Position numbers and translations under genes: made by a program. From an uncultured Eubacteriales bacterium (GTDB lineage: Bacteria; Bacillota; Clostridia; Christensenellales; Borkfalkiaceae), in assembly GCA_902465495.1 (NCBI GenBank), contig CABQND010000006.1:1-43108 (forward strand): DNA of 43,108 nt, in the 5' to 3' direction. Under the pieces are notes generated by a model that did not search any database, had not been told where the DNA came from, and saw only the letters and a program-made list of their open reading frames with translations. Shown here piece by piece: positions 38,882 to 43,108 of this stretch (its first letter is position 1; every line of letters starts with the position of its first letter).

Positions 38882-39135
38882 GATTGTTCGCCGTCCGAAA
38901 TGATTTCGTAGAGCGATGCCGCTTCTTCCTTTTTGACCGTCTCTTTGAGTGCAAGTACGCGGAATTTCAAGGATCCTGCGGCGAATTTCAGTTCGACCAC
39001 GTCACCGATCTTGAGAGCGTAGGCGGGCTTTGCGTCTTTGCCGTTTACGCTCACTTTGCCTGCTTTGCAGGCTTCGCCTGCGACGGTGCGGCGCTTCAAA
39101 ATGCGCGAAACTTTGAGAAATTTATCAATGCGCAT
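38878..39135 (-). CDS. rqcP: S4-domain RNA-binding protein RqcP (YabO-like)
   Basis: An 85-residue protein starting at ATG 39135 with a strong ribosome site (aggagg). The S4 domain covers nearly all of it: MRIDKFLKVSRILKRRTVAG, EACKAGKVSVNGKDAKPAYA and LKIGDVVELKF. The length and start match RqcP, which binds the 50S-tRNA junction and helps RqcH add alanine tails to stalled nascent chains in ribosome quality control. Other small S4 proteins (HslR-like) are an alternative, but the MRIDKFLK start favours RqcP. It is the first gene of an rqcP-ispDF-radA series and is divergent from rpoB. Confidence 0.8.
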   Translation of the reverse strand: MRIDKFLKVSRILKRRTVAGEACKAGKVSVNGKDAKPAYALKIGDVVELKFAAGSLKFRVLALKETVKKEEAASLYEIISDGEQS

Positions 39136-39242
39136 GGCTGTTTACCTCCTAGCCGCGCGAAAAAACGTTTTTTTCGGCGCGTGGAATTTGTCTTTGTTTG
39201 TCGATATTTGCATTATTTTAAAAAGTTTTAAAAAAAAGAAAC

Positions 39243-39266
39243 GTCAACTGTTGAAAAGCAGTTGAC
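39243..39266. promoter_or_regulatory. inverted repeat overlapping the rpoB -35 box
   Basis: A perfect 8-bp inverted repeat gtcaactg (39243-39250) and cagttgac (39259-39266) with eight bases between. Its right arm contains the first five bases of the -35 box (39262-39267). It is either an operator or, being followed by a T-run at 39268-39274, a terminator-like stem. Confidence 0.55.
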
Positions 39267-39290
39267 ATTTTTTTGAAATTTTAATATAAT
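39262..39290 (+). promoter_or_regulatory. consensus promoter of rpoB
   Basis: TTGACA (39262-39267), exactly 17 bases, TATAAT (39285-39290). A transcript from here would start near 39297, leaving a leader of about 265 bases before the ATG at 39561. Confidence 0.85.
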
Positions 39291-39560
39291 ATCAAACTGT
39301 ATCATTATGGAGTATAATGTGTTTTTTACCCTTTTCAGGGGAAAACGCTCCTGTCGCACTCTTCTATTATAATAATATTGTATTGATATAAGGAAGATGA
39401 TCGCGTTTTTGGTGCGGTTTTGAAAACATTATACAGCAAAATTCCAAAGTTGTAAAGAGGCGGAGGATAAATGAGCGAAAAAATTTTTTTCGCGTCTGCC
39501 GGAAACTCACCGCGGTTTTTCGCTTGCCATGGGACGAATTTTTTGAAGGAGCAGTGTTTG

Positions 39561-42500
39561 ATGAATTTACCTATTCAAAAGTACGGCAAAACAGAGAGAA
39601 GGAAGTTCGGCAACATCAACGAAGTGATCGACATCCCCAACTTGGTCGAGATCCAGAAGGAATCGTACCGTTCATTTATAGAGGAGGGGATCGGCGAAGT
39701 TTTTGAAGATTTTTCGCCCATAACCGACTATTCCGACCATTTCGAGCTGTATTTTCTCGACCATGAGTTCGGCACCAAGCCCAAATACGACGAAAAGGAG
39801 TGCCGCAATCGCGACGCGACGTATGCTCTTCCGTTGCGCGTAAAGGTTCGCCTTGTCAATAAGGTCAAGGAAGAGGTGATCGACCAGGACGTGTTCATGG
39901 GCGATTTCCCGCTTATGACAGAAAACGGCAGCTTTATCATCAACGGCGCAGAGCGTGTTATCGTTTCGCAGCTCGTGCGTTCGCCGGGTGCATATAACGA
40001 ATCGGAAAAGGACAAGACCGGCCGTGAGATGTACAAGACTACGGTCATCCCCAATCGCGGCGCATGGCTGGAATTCGAGCAGGATTCGCAGGGAGTGATG
40101 TGGGTGCACGTCGACAGGAAGCGCAAGCTGTGTGCGACGGTGCTTTTGCGTGCACTCGGTTTTGGCTCCGACGTTGCGATCACGGATATTTTCGGCGATG
40201 ACCGCATGATCGCGGCGACCATTGAGAAGGACACAGCGAAGAGTGAACAGGACGGTTTGATCGAGTTGTACCGCCGCCTGCGTCCCGGCGAAGTGCCGAC
40301 GGACGATTCTGTTCGCCAGCATCTGCACAACCTGTTCTTCGATCCGCGCCGCTACGACGTGGTGAAGGTCGGGCGTTATAAATTCAATAAAAAGCTGAAC
40401 ATTGCATACCGTTTGCCCGGTTGCATTTCGGCGAACGATATTTTCAATCCTGAAACGGGCGAGATCATCGTCGCGAAAGAGGAGAAGATCACCGAAGCCA
40501 AGGCGTTTGAGATCCAGAATGCGGGCATCAATGTGGTCGAAGTCATTGTTTCCGACGAAAAAGCGGGCCGCATCAAGCACCGCGTGATCGGTAACAATAC
40601 CGTCGATTTCAAGGCGGTTTCGGACAAGAACCCGAAGAGCCTCGGGCTTCTTCCTACAATTTATTATCCGAACTATGTGTTCTCCAAGGAGATCGCGGCT
40701 GCGTGCGACAACGGTACGATCGAAGAAGTGGCCGAGCATTATCTGGACAGGATCAACGAAGTCTATTTCACTGTTGAAACTAAAAAGACGGATGATGAGA
40801 AAGCGGAGGAGCGCAAGAACCGCGAAAAACGCCGCGAGAACCGCATTAAGTTCGTGGCGGCTTGCAAAAAGTTCCATGAGATCCTTTCCCGTCCCGAAGT
40901 GAGCATTACGGCGGAAGAGAAGAAAGAGATCCGCCCGCTCATCGACAAACTCAATCACAGACATATCACGGTGGACGACGTCATCGCCGCCGTTTCGACC
41001 AACCTTGACCTGCGCTACGGCATCGGGACGATCGATAACATCGACCACCTCGGAAACCGTCGCGTGCGCAGTGTCGGCGAACTGCTCCAAAATCAGCTCC
41101 GCGTCGGTATCGCGCGTCTGGAACGTCTCATCAAAGAGCGTATGGCGACGCAGGATCCCAATGAAGTTACGCCTTCGGGTTTGATCAACGTGCGTCCCGT
41201 TTCGGCGGTCATCCGTGAGTTCTTCGGCTCATCGCAGCTGTCGCAGTTCATGGATCAGACCAACCCGATCGCAGAGCTTACGCACAAACGTAAATTGTCC
41301 GCGCTCGGTCCGGGCGGTCTGAATCGTGACCGTGCTACGTTTGACGTCCGCGACGTACACCACTCCCATTACGGGCGCATGTGCCCGATCGAGACGCCGG
41401 AAGGTCAGAATATCGGTCTTATCTCATCGCTTGCCACCTTTGCAAAAGTGAACGAGTACGGTTTCATCATGAGCCCGTATCGCCGTGTGCATAAAGAAGG
41501 CTTTGACGAGCACGGGCACGCGAGCATTGTCCGCGTCACCGACGAAGTGGATTACCTCACGGCGGACGAGGAAGATAAATACGTCGTTGCGCAGGCGAAC
41601 GAACCGCTCAATCCCGACGGCTCCTTTGTCAACGAGCGCGTATCCTGCCGCAGACAGGCGGAAATCACGCAGTTGCCCAAGGAACAGATCGATTATATGG
41701 ACGTTTCGCCGAAACAGCTCGTTTCGGTTGCGACGGCGCTCATTCCGTTCTTGGAAAACGACGATACCAACCGTGCGCTCATGGGCTCGAACATGCAGCG
41801 TCAGGCGGTGCCTCTGCTCAAAACCGAAAGCCCGATCGTTGCGACGGGTATTGAAGCCGCGATCGCGCGCGATTCCGGCGTCATGGTCAAGGCGAAACAC
41901 GCAGGTACGGCGATCGGCGTGGCGAGCGATCTCATTCGTATCCGCCGCGACGACGGTACTGTCGATGAATACAGACTCAAAAAATTCGAGCGTTCCAACC
42001 AGGGTACTTGCCTGAACCAGCGCCCGATCATCAATACCGGTGCGCATGTGGAGGAGGGCGAGATCATCGCCGACGGTCCTTCCACAAACAACGGCGAGCT
42101 TGCGCTCGGTAAAAATATCCTGATCGGCTTCATGGAATGGGAAGGCTATAACTATGAAGACGCGATCCTGATTTCCGAAAAACTTGTGCGCGAGGACGTA
42201 TTCACGTCCGTGCACATTGAGGAGCACGAGACGGAAGCGCGCGATACAAAGCTCGGTGAAGAAGAGATTACGCGCGACATCCCGAACGTCGGCGACGACG
42301 CGCTCAAAGATCTGGATGAAGACGGTATTATCCGCGTTGGCGCGGAAGTGGGCAGCGGCGACATCCTTGTCGGCAAAGTGACGCCGAAAGGGGAAGCGGA
42401 GCTGACGCCCGAAGAGCGCCTGCTGCGCGCGATCTTCGGCGAAAAGGCGCGCGAAGTGCGCGATACCTCCCTGCGCGTTCCGCACGGCGAGGGCGGCGTG

Positions 42501-43108
42501 GTCGTAGACGTCAAGATCTTCACGCGCGAAAACAAGGACGAGCTTTCGCCCGGCGTGAACAAGCTGGTGCGCGTCTATATCGCACAGAAACGTAAAATTT
42601 CCGTCGGTGATAAAATGGCGGGCCGCCACGGGAACAAGGGTGTCATCTCGCGCATTTTGCCCGAGAGCGACATGCCGTTCATGGCGGACGGTACTCCGAT
42701 GCAGATCGTTTTGAACCCCTTGGGCGTTCCTTCTCGAATGAACATCGGACAGGTTTTGGAAGTGCACTTAGGGCACGTGTGCAAACAGTTGGGCTGGAAG
42801 ATCGCGACGCCGGTATTCGACGGTGCGACCGAGCAGGACATCAAAGAACTGTTTGCGGAAAACAATATCGTAAATCCGAACGGCAAAGTCGACGGTAAGA
42901 TTCAGCTGTACGACGGACGTACCGGCGAACCTTTCGAAAACCGCACGACAGTCGGTCAGATGTACATGATCAAACTGATCCACCTTGTCGACGACAAGAT
43001 CCATGCTCGTTCGATCGGACCTTACTCTTTGGTCACGCAGCAGCCGCTCGGCGGTAAAGCGCAGTTCGGCGGACAGCGTTTCGGCGAAATGGAAGTCTGG
43101 GCGCTGGA
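39561..43108 (+). CDS. rpoB: RNA polymerase beta subunit (partial, cut by window end)
   Basis: The frame runs from ATG 39561 past the window edge, 1182 codons, so only the C-terminus is missing. The start [20 protein letters not shown] fits bacterial RpoB and has aaggag nine bases before; an in-frame ATG at 39471 with GGAGG would add 30 residues. Conserved parts include [40 protein letters not shown], the rifampicin region [16 protein letters not shown] with [50 protein letters not shown] and [20 protein letters not shown]. A Lys/Arg/Glu-rich stretch (about 403-420) precedes the [11 protein letters not shown] part and looks lineage-specific. It forms the catalytic core of transcription with RpoC. 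No rplJ or rplL lies upstream. Confidence 0.98.
   Translation, partial: [1182 protein letters not shown]

Larger units (their letters stand above)
39136..39560. other. divergent regulatory region between rqcP and rpoB
   Basis: No separate gene is seen. It holds an inverted repeat (39243-39266), the rpoB promoter (39262-39290), an AT-rich leader of about 260 bases and an in-frame upstream ATG at 39471 with its own GGAGG. No clear -10 box for rqcP was found on the minus strand. Confidence 0.6.

Noticed and set aside
39672..41090. Long open frame on the minus strand (472 codons)
   Set aside because: It lies wholly antisense to rpoB, has a composition typical of a shadow frame and no ribosome site; the plus strand is unmistakable RpoB.
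41424..42767. Long open frame on the minus strand (447 codons)
   Set aside because: Also a shadow of rpoB on the opposite strand, with His/Arg/Asp-rich low-likelihood sequence.

Overview
The window looks like chromosome of a low-to-moderate GC Gram-positive bacterium of the Bacillota, most likely class Clostridia. The basis is strong GGAGG ribosome sites, TTGACA/TATAAT promoters, Gram-positive-type conjugation genes, an lipoprotein signal of the Bacillota style and RpoB, RadA and PutP sequences of that type. A gut-associated clostridial lineage is plausible but is an inference; no rRNA gene is present to settle it.

Left flank (1 to about 2190): a hypothetical beta-rich protein and a 56-residue membrane protein sharing one terminator, then two decayed 3' ends of FtsX-type ABC permease genes, each followed by its own terminator-like hairpin. 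This is a gene graveyard.

Accessory block (about 2191 to 33091): an incomplete integrative conjugative element. It opens with a type IV coupling protein that has lost its ATPase half, followed by a 2236-residue Ig-like-repeat surface protein, a VirB2-like pilin, a VirB6/TrbL-like membrane protein and a PrgI/VirB4 ATPase. Next come an ArdC-like protein, a small archaeo-eukaryotic-type primase (PrimPol), and a long co-oriented run of small accessory genes. Several of these end in the same Glu-Met-stop tail, which doubles as the ribosome site of the next gene. After these lie an ArdC/LtrC-like piece and a 1770-residue methylase/SNF2 helicase, which appear to be one gene split by a frame change. 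Two antisense AAA ATPase/DUF4143 genes flank this last part, and one has four 23-bp iterons upstream of its promoter. The block closes with SHOCT-like small proteins, a serine-recombinase-like protein that lacks its catalytic residues, and an apparently intact large serine recombinase. No relaxase, peptidoglycan hydrolase or intact coupling protein is visible, so the element as seen here should not self-transfer.

Right flank (33127 to 43108): a lipoprotein; a 675-bp unit carrying a small HTH regulator and the remnant of a DUF1273 gene, bounded by 84-bp direct repeats; then putP, radA, ispDF and rqcP on the minus strand. Divergent from these is rpoB, cut by the window end, with a consensus promoter whose -35 box lies inside a perfect inverted repeat. 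These are ordinary housekeeping genes apart from some promoter and leader details.

No rRNA, tRNA or CRISPR array was recognised. The most unusual points are the shared gene-end motif of the accessory cluster, the dead recombinase paralogue upstream of the live one, the iterons, the giant adhesin inside the conjugation operon, and the terminator duplication with a compensatory base-pair change.
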